A DNA stretch of 64,000 bases from JABSQH01 sp039177505 (GTDB lineage: Bacteria > Actinomycetota > Acidimicrobiia > Acidimicrobiales > Ilumatobacteraceae), in NCBI GenBank assembly GCA_039177505.1, contig JBCDFR010000009.1, positions 1-64,000 on the forward strand. The letters run 5' to 3'. The notes below the pieces were generated by a model. That model made no database searches. It saw only the letters and a list, made by a program, of their open reading frames with translations, and was not told where the DNA came from. Within the stretch, counting starts at the first letter, position 1. Each line of letters starts with the position of its first letter. A program made the translations under genes and the position numbers. Of this stretch, positions 1-8,088 are shown one piece after another.

Positions 1-407
1 GATCACCGACTGCGGGGCGGGCGGACTGTCGTCGGCGATCGGCGAAATGGCCGAGGGCGTCGGCGCCGACGTCGAGCTCGACGCCGTGCCACGCAAGTAC
101 CCGGGGCTGGCGCCGTGGGAAGTGTGGTTGTCAGAGGCCCAGGAGCGGATGGTCGTCGCTGTTCCAGCTGACGACCTCGACGAGCTGCGGGCGCGCTGCG
201 AGCACGTCGGCGTGACCGTTGCCGACGTCGAGGTCGTCAGCTGGAACAGCGACGACCATCCGCTCCTGGGCTTCGGACAACCACACTTCCCAAGGCGCCA
301 GCCCCGGATACTTGCGTGGCACGGCGTCGAGCTCGACGTCGGCGCCGACGCCCTCGGCCATTTCGCCGATCGCCGACGACAGTCCGCCCGCCCCGCAGTC
401 GGTGATC
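1..407. repeat. Fold-back inverted repeat inside purL at the window edge
   Basis: Bases 1-182 are the reverse complement of 226-407 (position i pairs with 408-i) with only two mismatches noticed, near 133-136. The 43-base loop (183-225) continues the purL reading frame of the left arm. The left arm therefore encodes PurL on the plus strand (from ITDCGAGG through PADDLDELRARC), while the right arm is the same segment in the minus-strand gene. A gene folded on itself at a sequence end is typical of a chimeric read or assembly artefact rather than a biological palindrome. Confidence 0.9.
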
Positions 408-1798
408 GCGGAGTACAGGTCTTCGGCACCGACCAACGCGTCGATCAGCAGCTTCTCGGTGATCGGATCGCCGATCTGCACGCTCGCGCCGGCAACGTCG
501 CCGGTGGTTGCATCCATCGTCGCCGACGAGAACGTCGCCCCGCGGATTCCGTCGCGTCCGGTCGCCCCACCGAGCACGACCACTCGGTCGCCCGGGTACG
601 GGCCGGCGTGCAGCCCTCGAGTGGGTGCGGAACCAATGCAGCCGGCGAACACGAGCGGGTTGGCGGTGTACCGGTCATCGTAGAGCACGGCGCCGGCAAC
701 GGTGGGGAGGCCGATCTTGTTGCCATAGTCGGCGATGCCATCGATGACACCGGCGCGGATTCGTCGAGGGTGCAGCGTGCCGGTGGGGAGCTCGTCGAGG
801 GGTAGTTCGGGCGGGCCGAAACACAAGATGTCGGTGACGGCGATCGGGCGGTGGGCGATCCCGAGCACGTCGCGGATCACACCACCGACACCGGTGTTGG
901 CCCCGCCGAACGGCTCGACCGCCGACGGGTGATTGTGGGTCTCGGCCTTGAGCGCCAGCGTGGTGCCCTGCTCGAACTCGACGACACCGGCGTTACCGAC
1001 GAATGATGACACTACGAACGGTGCAGCCAGTGACTCGGTGGACTGCCGGAGTTGGCCGAGGAGCGGAGGGCGCTGGGTGCCGAGGTCGTCAGCGGGCCCA
1101 GCGACGATGTTGATGCGCGCCCTGAAGGTCTTGTGGGCGCAGTGTTCGCTCCACGTCTGGGCCAGTGTTTCCAGCTCGACATCGGTCGGATCTCGGTCGA
1201 GACCCTGGAAGTGAGAGCGGATCGCGGCGAGCTCTTCGGGGTCCAGTGACATGCCCCGTTCGGTGTTGAGGTCGGCGAGCTGGTCGTCACTCAGCGACCT
1301 GAGCAGGACAATGTCGGCCTTGGCGGTCGGACCCTCTGGTGGGAGGTGGGCGAACGGATCGACGGTGTCGTGGCTCCACCGCTCGATGACGTCGTTGGCC
1401 ACCAATCGTTCAATCACCGCGGAGATCGCTTCGGCCGACGGTTCGTCAGGAAACTCGACGCGCACGCCGGTTGCGGCGGCGCGTATGTCGATTCCGAGGA
1501 CGTTGGCGGCGTGCTCCACGGCGTGCGCCCCGGCGTCGGTCACGCCCGGGAGCGGTGTGACTTCGACGGCGCACGTGGTTGGTGTCGCCCACGAACCGAA
1601 CTGCAGCAACGGGTCGACGAGAACGGCGTGCAGCCGGTGCTGGGCGTCGGACTCAAGGTCGCCGTCGACGAAGACAATGTCGGCAACGATGATCTGTCCG
1701 ACCGGGTCGAGGCCGAGATGCTCGATGCCATCGAGCACCGACGCCGCGCGCGGGTCCGGGTCGATCGAGCGGATGGTCAGACGATGCCGATCGGCCAC
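131..1798 (-). CDS. purL: Phosphoribosylformylglycinamidine synthase, PurL with fused PurS-like N-terminus (3' end artefactual)
   Basis: This enzyme makes FGAM from FGAR, glutamine nitrogen and ATP in purine synthesis. The N-terminal ~170 residues contain a PurS-like segment (VEVTPLPGVTDAGAHAVEHA, then DVIERW). The PurL part follows with SEHCAHKTF, the ATP/Mg site KAETHNHPSAVEPFGGANTG and GDRVVVLGGATGRDGI. Homology stops near base 226, where the fold-back begins. The last ~30 codons to the stop at 131 are antisense read-through, so the C-terminal half of PurL is missing. I prefer the GTG at 1798 (VADRHRLTIRS) over the TTG at 1846, because homologs begin just before RLTIRS. It is divergent from the phosphatase gene. 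Confidence 0.85.
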   Translation of the reverse strand: MADRHRLTIRSIDPDPRAASVLDGIEHLGLDPVGQIIVADIVFVDGDLESDAQHRLHAVLVDPLLQFGSWATPTTCAVEVTPLPGVTDAGAHAVEHAANVLGIDIRAAATGVRVEFPDEPSAEAISAVIERLVANDVIERWSHDTVDPFAHLPPEGPTAKADIVLLRSLSDDQLADLNTERGMSLDPEELAAIRSHFQGLDRDPTDVELETLAQTWSEHCAHKTFRARINIVAGPADDLGTQRPPLLGQLRQSTESLAAPFVVSSFVGNAGVVEFEQGTTLALKAETHNHPSAVEPFGGANTGVGGVIRDVLGIAHRPIAVTDILCFGPPELPLDELPTGTLHPRRIRAGVIDGIADYGNKIGLPTVAGAVLYDDRYTANPLVFAGCIGSAPTRGLHAGPYPGDRVVVLGGATGRDGIRGATFSSATMDATTGDVAGASVQIGDPITEKLLIDALVGAEDLYSAITDCGAGGLSSAIGEMAEGVGADVELDAVPRKYPGLAPWEVWLSEAQERMVVAVPADDLDVGNGHADVLAARPQLVEVVSWNSDDHPLLGL

Positions 1799-1851
1799 TG
1801 CCGCGATCCTACGGAGTACCGGCGCCCCTGTTCGAACGCTTGACAAAATGT

Positions 1852-1880
1852 CTCATCCGACGTCGGCGAGGTCGGATGAG
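1852..1880. promoter_or_regulatory. Perfect 10-bp inverted repeat between divergent genes
   Basis: CTCATCCGAC (1852-1861) and GTCGGATGAG (1871-1880) are exact reverse complements around a 9-base loop. The repeat lies between the purL start (1798, minus) and the phosphatase start (1924, plus). It could be a dyad operator or an RNA hairpin in a leader. Its function is inferred from position only. Confidence 0.45.
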
Positions 1881-1923
1881 GGCCGAGCGTCACGCTTGCG
1901 TGGCGGCGTACCCTCTCGACGTG

Positions 1924-2583
1924 ATGTCGCTCGCTTTTGTACGCCATGGAGAGTCCAACGTGACCGTGCAGCGCACGATCGGCGGATTTCGCACCTGCTC
2001 TGGGCTGTCGCCGTTGGGTCGCAGCCAGGCCGAGCGACTGCGCGACCGGTTGGCGACGACCGGCGAACTGCGCGCCGACCGGCTGGTGTCGAGCAACTTT
2101 GCGCGAGCCCGTGAGACCGCGGAGATCATCGCTCCAGGCGTTGGTGCCGCCGACATCGAGGTGATGCCTGACTTCGGCGAGCACGATCCGGGCCCAGAAC
2201 TCGACGGGCTGAGCTTCGAGGGGTACGTCGAACGGTTCGGGCGCCCTGATTGGTCGGGCGACCCGCACCATGACGTCTTTCCCGGTGGTGAAACCACCGC
2301 GGCGTTCCAGCTGCGGGTCGGCGCAGCGCTCTCTGCGCTGGTTCGCTCGATGGGCGATGACGACACAGCGGTGGTGTGTTGTCACGGTGGCGTTGTCGAC
2401 GCAACGATGCGGGCGCTGCTGCGGACGGCGCCGACCGGCGCATTCGAACTGCGGACGATCAACACCTCGATCACCGAATTCGCCCGGAGTGGCGAGACCG
2501 GTGACGGGATCGGAGCGACCTGGCAACTGCTGCGCTACAACGACGCCGCGCATCTGGCCGGCTTGCCTGCCGCGACGAACTGA
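1924..2583 (+). CDS. Histidine phosphatase family protein (phosphoglycerate mutase-like)
   Basis: The N-terminal LAFVRHGESN motif carries the catalytic RHG histidine. A second conserved histidine lies in VVCCHGGVVDATM (~residue 155), with the arginine of SSNFARARETAEI between them. This is the standard layout of the small branched histidine phosphatase family, at ~219 residues. The family covers phosphoglycerate mutases, cobalamin phosphatases and broad-range phosphatases; nothing here fixes the substrate. ATG 1924 is chosen because it sits directly before the core strand; GTG 1921 is one codon upstream. The next gene starts 32 bases downstream. Confidence 0.85.
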   Translation: MSLAFVRHGESNVTVQRTIGGFRTCSGLSPLGRSQAERLRDRLATTGELRADRLVSSNFARARETAEIIAPGVGAADIEVMPDFGEHDPGPELDGLSFEGYVERFGRPDWSGDPHHDVFPGGETTAAFQLRVGAALSALVRSMGDDDTAVVCCHGGVVDATMRALLRTAPTGAFELRTINTSITEFARSGETGDGIGATWQLLRYNDAAHLAGLPAATN

Positions 2584-2615
2584 GTCGCGCCGCACCGAAC
2601 TGCGACAATGGCGTG

Positions 2616-3962
2616 ATGACGACGCGCTGGGCGGTGGTGGGCGCAGGCTCCGCCGGTTGCGTCGTCGCTGCCCGATTGGTCGACGGTGGGGCCGACGTGA
2701 CGCTCATCGAAGCCGGCCCGGCCCTGCGTCGCAACCACGTCCCGCCAGCGATCGCTGGTCTCGACTTCTTCGAAGCGATGGTCGAACCCGGCCGAGTCGA
2801 GCCCGACCTCGTCGCCGTACGGGTGCAAGGCGGCGAGCCGCACCCATACGTGCGTGGACGCGGGGAAGGCGGATCGAGTGCGGTCAATGCGATGGTCGCC
2901 CTCGCCGGCACCGACGCGTGGCGTACTCCGCTGGGCGACTATTCGTCGTGGCGGCACGCGGAAGCCCGCGTCGCCGTCCCGATCGAAGAACCGAGCGACG
3001 ATCAGCTCGGTGCGGTCGATCGCGCCCTGCTCGCAGCGGCGCCCGATGCCCGGCGCGCCCCACTCACCCAACGCGCCGGGCGTCGCGTCACCTCGGCCGA
3101 AGCGTACCTATGGCCGCGCCTCGAGCGGGACGGAATCAGACTCGTCACCGACACGACCGTCGATCGGGTGCTGTTCCGCGGGATGACGGCGGCCGGACTG
3201 CGGCTTGCCGACGGTTCCGACATCGAGGCCGATCGCATCGTGTTGTGCGCCGGCGCGATCCACACCCCGGCGATTCTGCTCCGCTCAGGTGTGGAGTCGT
3301 CGGAGTTGGGACGCGGGCTCACCGATCATCCGTCGGCCAGCCTGGTGCTCGACCTCGTACCCGAAGCCCGCAGCGACGCGGGTCGTCTGGCCGCGGGAGC
3401 GCTTGTGGAGCGCGATGGGTGTCAGGTGCTGTCGGTCAATCACCTCGACGGTGGCGCGTCTGGGCTCGGATCGCTGCTGGCTGCGCTGCTCCGGCCGGTT
3501 GGACGCCGCGGTCGGGTCTCGCTCGACCCGCACCGGCCCTCCGACCCGTTGGCCGCACCAGTCGTCGAGTTCGACCTGGTCGGAGACCCACACGACCTCG
3601 CGGGCCTGATTGCCGCCGCAGGCATGGCGATCGACATGGCCCGCGAGCCCAGCGTCGCTGCGATCTGTACAGACGTGTACGTCGATGCGTTCGGGACGAC
3701 GATCGACGACCTGCTCGCCGGGGGGGACGAAGCCATGGCGCGCTGGCTGCGCAGCGGGGCGGGCGACTATGTCCACGCCGCTGGCACATGTGCCATCGGC
3801 AGCGTGACTGCTGCCGATGGTCGAGTCGTCGGGCGCGACGCCCTGTTCGTCTGTGACGCGTCGCTGTTTCCGGTGATTCCCGACGCGAATACGCATCTCC
3901 CGACGACGATGCTGGCCGAGCTGCTCGTCGAGCGATGGGAGCTGGCTGGCATGATGGCCTGA
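2616..3962 (+). CDS. GMC family oxidoreductase, FAD-dependent
   Basis: The protein has an N-terminal Rossmann fold (WAVVGAGSAGCVVAARL, acidic end in LIEAGP) and a GMC signature region (GRGEGGSSAVNAMV). The C-terminus has the active-site histidine region (HAAGTCAIG) and DANTHLPTTMLAE. At ~448 residues it is at the short end for GMC enzymes, which oxidise alcohols or similar substrates. It resembles the short actinobacterial GMC enzymes linked to mycofactocin, but no mycofactocin genes are in the window, so the substrate is open. ATG 2616 follows a GTG at 2613. Its stop overlaps the next start as TGATG, implying translational coupling. Confidence 0.85.
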   Translation: MTTRWAVVGAGSAGCVVAARLVDGGADVTLIEAGPALRRNHVPPAIAGLDFFEAMVEPGRVEPDLVAVRVQGGEPHPYVRGRGEGGSSAVNAMVALAGTDAWRTPLGDYSSWRHAEARVAVPIEEPSDDQLGAVDRALLAAAPDARRAPLTQRAGRRVTSAEAYLWPRLERDGIRLVTDTTVDRVLFRGMTAAGLRLADGSDIEADRIVLCAGAIHTPAILLRSGVESSELGRGLTDHPSASLVLDLVPEARSDAGRLAAGALVERDGCQVLSVNHLDGGASGLGSLLAALLRPVGRRGRVSLDPHRPSDPLAAPVVEFDLVGDPHDLAGLIAAAGMAIDMAREPSVAAICTDVYVDAFGTTIDDLLAGGDEAMARWLRSGAGDYVHAAGTCAIGSVTAADGRVVGRDALFVCDASLFPVIPDANTHLPTTMLAELLVERWELAGMMA

Positions 3963-4924
3963 TGGCGACGACGGAATTCACGCTGGGCCTGCACGACGTC
4001 GGCGACGGCTGCCTCGCCTACTTGCAACCCGACGGTGGCTGGGGGTGGAGCAATGCCGGCCTCATCGTCGGCGACGGCCAGTCGATGCTGGTCGACACGT
4101 TGTTCGATCTGCGGTTGACCGCACAGATGCTGGACACCATGGACGCGCACACCTCGCGAGCCCCGATCGCGACGGTGGTCAACACCCACGCCAACGGCGA
4201 TCACTGCTACGGCAACTCCGAGGCGACAGCACGCTTCGACGACGTCGAGATCGTCGCCTCGAGTGCCGCCGCCGGCGAGATGGCCGATGTGCCACCGGCG
4301 ATGCTCGCCGCGCTCAACGACGCGCCTGGTGAGATCGGCGACCTGTTCCGCTCGTTCTTCGGTGAGTTCCACTTCGACGGGATCGAACTCGAGCCGCCGA
4401 CGCGCACGTTCGACGGCCGCCTCGAGCTCGACGTCGGGGGCCGCACGGTCGAACTGATCGAGGTCGGCCCCGCCCACACCGCAGGTGACGTGCTCGTGCA
4501 CGTCCCCGATGCCCAGACCGTGTACGCCGGGGACATTCTGTTCATCAAGGGGACACCGATCGTCTGGGCGGGTCCGATGTCGAACTGGATCGCCGCGTGC
4601 GACGCGATCGTCGATATGGGGGCCACGACGATCGTGCCAGGCCACGGTCCCTTGACCGACGCCGCTGGTGTCACCGAGGTGCGTGATTACTTGCGATTCG
4701 TCAACGACGAGGCGAGCGCCAGGTTTGATGAAGGCATCGACGCATTCGAGGCCGCACGCGAGATCGGAGCAGCGCTCGGCGTGCACAAGACATTCGGGGA
4801 TTGGAATGAGTTCGGGCGCATCGCCGTCAACGTCGAAACCGTATATCGGTCGCTCGACCCGGGCCATGAGACACCAGACGTCGTCGAGCAGTTCCGACGG
4901 ATGGCCGAACTCGAAGCCACGTGA
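3962..4924 (+). CDS. MBL-fold metallo-hydrolase with variant metal motif
   Basis: The metallo-beta-lactamase fold is shown by the metal motif region (NTHANGDHCYGN, ~residues 78-89), GPAHTAGDVLVHVP (third metal histidine), YAGDILF and the late PGHGPLTD. The usual HxHxDH reads HANGDH here: the second histidine is replaced by asparagine, as in a subgroup of actinobacterial MBL proteins. This may change metal loading or substrate. ATG 3962 shares one base with the GMC stop, and its own stop overlaps the lycopene-cyclase start (GTGA), so the three genes probably form one operon. The substrate is unknown. Confidence 0.8.
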   Translation: MATTEFTLGLHDVGDGCLAYLQPDGGWGWSNAGLIVGDGQSMLVDTLFDLRLTAQMLDTMDAHTSRAPIATVVNTHANGDHCYGNSEATARFDDVEIVASSAAAGEMADVPPAMLAALNDAPGEIGDLFRSFFGEFHFDGIELEPPTRTFDGRLELDVGGRTVELIEVGPAHTAGDVLVHVPDAQTVYAGDILFIKGTPIVWAGPMSNWIAACDAIVDMGATTIVPGHGPLTDAAGVTEVRDYLRFVNDEASARFDEGIDAFEAAREIGAALGVHKTFGDWNEFGRIAVNVETVYRSLDPGHETPDVVEQFRRMAELEAT

Positions 4925-6129
4925 GCGACGTTGCCGTCGCGGTCGTCGGTGACGGGCCAGCGGGCAGCAGCGTCGCCGCCGAGCTGCATCGTCGAGGCGT
5001 CGACGTGGCATTGATCGGCCCCGGCACATCGTGGCCGGCGACGTACGCCACGTGGGTCGACGAAGTCCCTGCGCATCTGGTCGACTCGCTGGCGTGGGTC
5101 ACGCCGACGACAACAGTTGCAGCCGATCGACTCCATCCCCTCGAGCGGGCGTATGGGGTGTTCGACAACGACCTGCTGGCCACGACGTTGCGCCGGTCGG
5201 TGTCCAGGCTCGCTGACGAGGTGACCTCAGTCGACGAGCGCGCTGAGCCCGGAGGCCTCGACCGTGGTGCGGTGGTGCAGCTCTCATCGGGCGATGCGCT
5301 GAACGCGCGGCTGGTCGTCGACGCGACCGGGTGGCCGTCGGCCCTGGTGAGTGGGCAGGGTGGGGGTCAAAAGCTTGCCTTCCAGACCGCATTCGGCGTC
5401 GTGCTCGAAGACCCGCCGCAAGGAGACCTCGGTGCGCCGATGTTCATGGACGTGCGCGACGTTGTCGGCCGCAACGACGCTTCGATCGGTCGGGTGCCGA
5501 CGTTCTGCTACGCGCTCGGGGTCGCCGACGGATGGCTGGTAGAGGAGACCGTGCTCGCAGCGCAGCCGGCGATCGAGCCGGTCGCGTTGGTGCCGCGGCT
5601 GGCGCGTCGTCTCGGGGTTCCCTCCGATGATCTGCTCGATCGCGCCGTGCGCACCGAGTACGTGCGGATTCCGATGGGTGTTGCACCGACGCAGCGGACC
5701 GGTTCGGTTGTGGTGATGGGCGCTGGCGCAGGTTACGGCCATCCGGCGACCGGCTTCTCGGTCGCCGCTTCGTTGCGCGCCGCGTCGCGCGTCGCGTCCG
5801 CAATCGCCGATGCCGACGGTCACGGCGACGACATCGTCGACGCCGCGGCCGATGCGGTGTGGCCGCGCTCGATGCGCCGCACCCGCGCGCTCCACGATCT
5901 CGGACTGTCGGTGCTGCTCGAACTCGACCAGGCCGGGGTGCGTCAGTTCTTCGATCGGTTCTTCGAGTTGCCCACCGAGCAGTGGGCGGCGTACCTCCGG
6001 ATCGACGCCGAGCCGCGTCAGGTCAGTGCTGCGATGCTGGGTCTGTTCCGGAAGGCGCCCTGGTCGTTGCGTCGGCGGGTCGCGGTGCGGAATCCGGCGC
6101 CGCTATTGCGGGCGTTGGCCGGGTCGTAG
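4921..6129 (+). CDS. Lycopene cyclase family protein (CrtL type)
   Basis: This FAD/NAD-dependent cyclase would form beta-ionone rings on lycopene at the membrane. It has a dinucleotide-binding start (VAVVGDGPAGSSVAAEL), a middle QTAFGVVLEDPP, then FCYALGVADGWLVEET, which matches the cyclase motif ending in EET. Near the C-terminus lie RIPMGVAPT and GAGAGYGHPATGFSVAASL, the HPATGYS-like motif of plant and cyanobacterial cyclases. The 402-residue length fits. GTG 4921 overlaps the metallo-hydrolase stop by four bases. No other carotenoid genes are in view. Its last ~107 bases overlap the convergent SURF1 gene. Other FAD-dependent flavoenzymes of this fold are the alternative. Confidence 0.7.
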   Translation: MSDVAVAVVGDGPAGSSVAAELHRRGVDVALIGPGTSWPATYATWVDEVPAHLVDSLAWVTPTTTVAADRLHPLERAYGVFDNDLLATTLRRSVSRLADEVTSVDERAEPGGLDRGAVVQLSSGDALNARLVVDATGWPSALVSGQGGGQKLAFQTAFGVVLEDPPQGDLGAPMFMDVRDVVGRNDASIGRVPTFCYALGVADGWLVEETVLAAQPAIEPVALVPRLARRLGVPSDDLLDRAVRTEYVRIPMGVAPTQRTGSVVVMGAGAGYGHPATGFSVAASLRAASRVASAIADADGHGDDIVDAAADAVWPRSMRRTRALHDLGLSVLLELDQAGVRQFFDRFFELPTEQWAAYLRIDAEPRQVSAAMLGLFRKAPWSLRRRVAVRNPAPLLRALAGS

Positions 6130-6904
6130 TCCGCGGCTGCAATGCGGCACGTCGAGTCTTGATCGATCGGCGCACGGCCAATACCCAGCCGATCAGCACG
6201 CACACCGCAAAGATGAACCACTGCATCGCGTACGACAGATGTGGCCCGTCGTCGAGTTCGGGCGGCGGTACGGGAGCGGGATCGCCGTCGGTCACTGCGG
6301 GCGACGACTCGATCAGGTCGAGGTACACCGGGGCCAACGATCCGCCGAACTGTGGGGCCAGCCTTGCGATCTCGATGCGCCGGGTCTCGGTGAGCGGACC
6401 GTCGGCGGCGTCGGTGAGCTGTCCCGTTTGACGCTCCTGGGTCGTCCGGACGCGCCCGGTGATGCTGACGGTTCCCTGTGGTGGCTCGGGGACATCGACG
6501 GTGAGTGGAATGAACCCACGATTCACGAGCACGATCTCGCCATCGTCGGTGGCCAACGCAGTCACCACGTTGTCGCCCGCTCGGCCGCCTTGGGTGCGGT
6601 TGAACACGACGACTTGATCGTCGATCCACGTGCCGGTGGCTGTCACGATCCGCCACTGCGCAGCGTCGGGATCGAAGTTCGGCGCAGCGAGCAACTCGTC
6701 GAGGGGTACGACCGGCTCGTCGCTGCGTGCCTCGACCGACGCGTTGAACGACTGGCGTTGGTCGAGGCGATCGAGTTGCCAGAACCCGAGGTTGATCATC
6801 AGCACGACACCGAAGATCACCACGAGATGGAACGCAATCCACCGCGGCTGAAGAAGGAACCGGTACGAGATTCGCGGCTCACCGCTGTCGGTGCCGATCG
6901 TCAT
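6023..6904 (-). CDS. SURF1 family protein, cytochrome oxidase biogenesis
   Basis: SURF1 proteins are inner-membrane factors for heme-copper oxidase assembly. The protein has two membrane segments with a large outside loop: TM1 near residues 22-40 (FHLVVIFGVVLMINLGFWQL, followed by DRLDQRQSFN, the SURF1 start signature) and TM2 near 235-255 (MQWFIFAVCVLIGWVLA). The loop contains VLVNRGFIPL, another family motif. ATG 6904 directly precedes the conserved region. The C-terminal ~40 residues are Pro/Thr/Arg-rich and encoded antisense to the end of the lycopene cyclase gene, so that tail may not be conserved. It is divergent from the kinase gene 42 bases away. Confidence 0.87.
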   Translation of the reverse strand: MTIGTDSGEPRISYRFLLQPRWIAFHLVVIFGVVLMINLGFWQLDRLDQRQSFNASVEARSDEPVVPLDELLAAPNFDPDAAQWRIVTATGTWIDDQVVVFNRTQGGRAGDNVVTALATDDGEIVLVNRGFIPLTVDVPEPPQGTVSITGRVRTTQERQTGQLTDAADGPLTETRRIEIARLAPQFGGSLAPVYLDLIESSPAVTDGDPAPVPPPELDDGPHLSYAMQWFIFAVCVLIGWVLAVRRSIKTRRAALQPRTTTRPTPAIAAPDSAPRPADATTRAPSGTDPASQH

Positions 6905-6946
6905 GACGAGTACGACGGTATCGGCCGAGGGGGCTACGGTCGCAGC

Positions 6947-8002
6947 GTGGGGGAGGAAACCGAATCCGCGCCGGACGCGCCGTCCTGGTTGACGGCGGAC
7001 TGGCTGAGCACCGTGTTGCAGCGTGCCGTGTCGATCGAACGCGTCGACCGGATCGGCGACGGTCTGGTGGGCATGAACCTGCGGGTTGGGCTGGCGAGTA
7101 ATGCCGACCCGAGTTCGGTGGTGATCAAGCTCCCATCTCCGGATCCGACCAGCCGGGCGTCGGGCATCGCGCTGCGCAACTACGAGCGCGAGGTCAAGTT
7201 CTACCAACGCGTTGCCGACACGGTCGACATCCGTGTCCCGCACTGCTTCCACGCCGATTGGGACGAGTCGAGCGGCGACTTCGTGTTGGTCATGGAAGAC
7301 ATGTCGCCGGCCGCGCAAGGCGACCAGCTCAGCGGTTGTGACGTCGCCGTTGCGAGCAATGTGATCGACGAGCTGGCCAGGTTGCACGGGCCCCGGTGGG
7401 ACGACGACGCGTTGTTGGCCGAGGACTGGTTGCAGCGGCGAGCTGGCGATGACGACGGCGCCCAACTCGCGGGTCTGTGGCAGATGTTCTTTCCTGGCTT
7501 CGAAGCGACATACCGCCAGTACCTCGATGACGACGAGTACGAGTTGGCGGTGGCCTTCGGGCCCCGTGTCGCCGAGTGGGTCAATCGCCGCAGCGGTCCG
7601 TGGACGGTGACCCACGGCGACTTCCGGCTCGACAATATGCTGTTCGGCGACGGCGACGCCTCGCCGCTCGTGACCACGGTCGACTGGCAAACACCAGGTC
7701 ACAGCGTCGGGGTGACCGATCTGAGTTACTTCATCGGAGCGGGGTTCCTGCCGGCCGATCGCCGTGAGTACGAGGTCGCACTCGTCGAGCGGTACGCCAC
7801 CGCGGTCGAGGGCTACGGCGTCGAGATCGACCACGACTGGCTGTGGACCACGTACCGCCGCGACGCGTTCGCCGGCGCGGTCATGGCAGTTGTCGCGTCG
7901 CAGGTCGTGGGCGAGTCGGCGCGCAGCGAAGCGATGTTCGCCGCCATGGCCACCCGCCACCTCCGCCAAGCCCTCGACCTCGACGCCTTCTCACTGATCT
8001 GA
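6947..8002 (+). CDS. APH-family phosphotransferase / aminoglycoside phosphotransferase-like kinase
   Basis: This 351-residue protein has the APH kinase fold. Visible motifs are VVIKLP (nucleotide lysine strand), FVLVMEDM (hinge), the catalytic loop THGDFRLDNMLF (Asp and Asn of HGDxxxxN) and TVDWQ, the DFG-equivalent aspartate. The family phosphorylates small molecules such as choline, homoserine, sugars and, in some members, aminoglycosides. The closest-looking group is the actinobacterial 'phosphotransferase' near acyl-CoA dehydrogenases, so resistance should not be assumed. GTG 6947 is the first start compatible with the gap to SURF1; a purine-rich stretch lies ~15 bases upstream. Confidence 0.8.
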   Translation: MGEETESAPDAPSWLTADWLSTVLQRAVSIERVDRIGDGLVGMNLRVGLASNADPSSVVIKLPSPDPTSRASGIALRNYEREVKFYQRVADTVDIRVPHCFHADWDESSGDFVLVMEDMSPAAQGDQLSGCDVAVASNVIDELARLHGPRWDDDALLAEDWLQRRAGDDDGAQLAGLWQMFFPGFEATYRQYLDDDEYELAVAFGPRVAEWVNRRSGPWTVTHGDFRLDNMLFGDGDASPLVTTVDWQTPGHSVGVTDLSYFIGAGFLPADRREYEVALVERYATAVEGYGVEIDHDWLWTTYRRDAFAGAVMAVVASQVVGESARSEAMFAAMATRHLRQALDLDAFSLI

Positions 8003-8009
8003 CGCCCCA

Positions 8010-8063
8010 CCGAAATACCGGGGAAAACGTGCGCAAATCGCACGTTCTGGCGACAATTTCGGG
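8010..8063 (+). repeat. Intergenic repeat element, copy 1 (convergent gene end)
   Basis: This 54-base element begins CCGAAATACCGGGG and contains a perfect 7-bp hairpin, ACGTGCG/CGCACGT (8027-8033 and 8039-8045, 5-base loop). It ends near ATTTCGGG. A second copy in the opposite orientation is at 61735-61787. Both lie between convergent genes, here the kinase (+) and a serine hydrolase (-). It may act as a bidirectional terminator or a protein-binding site. Confidence 0.6.
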
Positions 8064-8088
8064 AAGATCGGGTGGTCCCCGCCTCGGG

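Noticed and set aside
2..805. Plus-strand open frame at the left edge that begins with PurL sequence
   Set aside because: It is the left arm of the fold-back, then antisense to purL. It is not a separate gene.
6947..8002. Aminoglycoside resistance gene
   Set aside because: The APH fold alone does not show resistance; this actinobacterial group is broad and the context is housekeeping.
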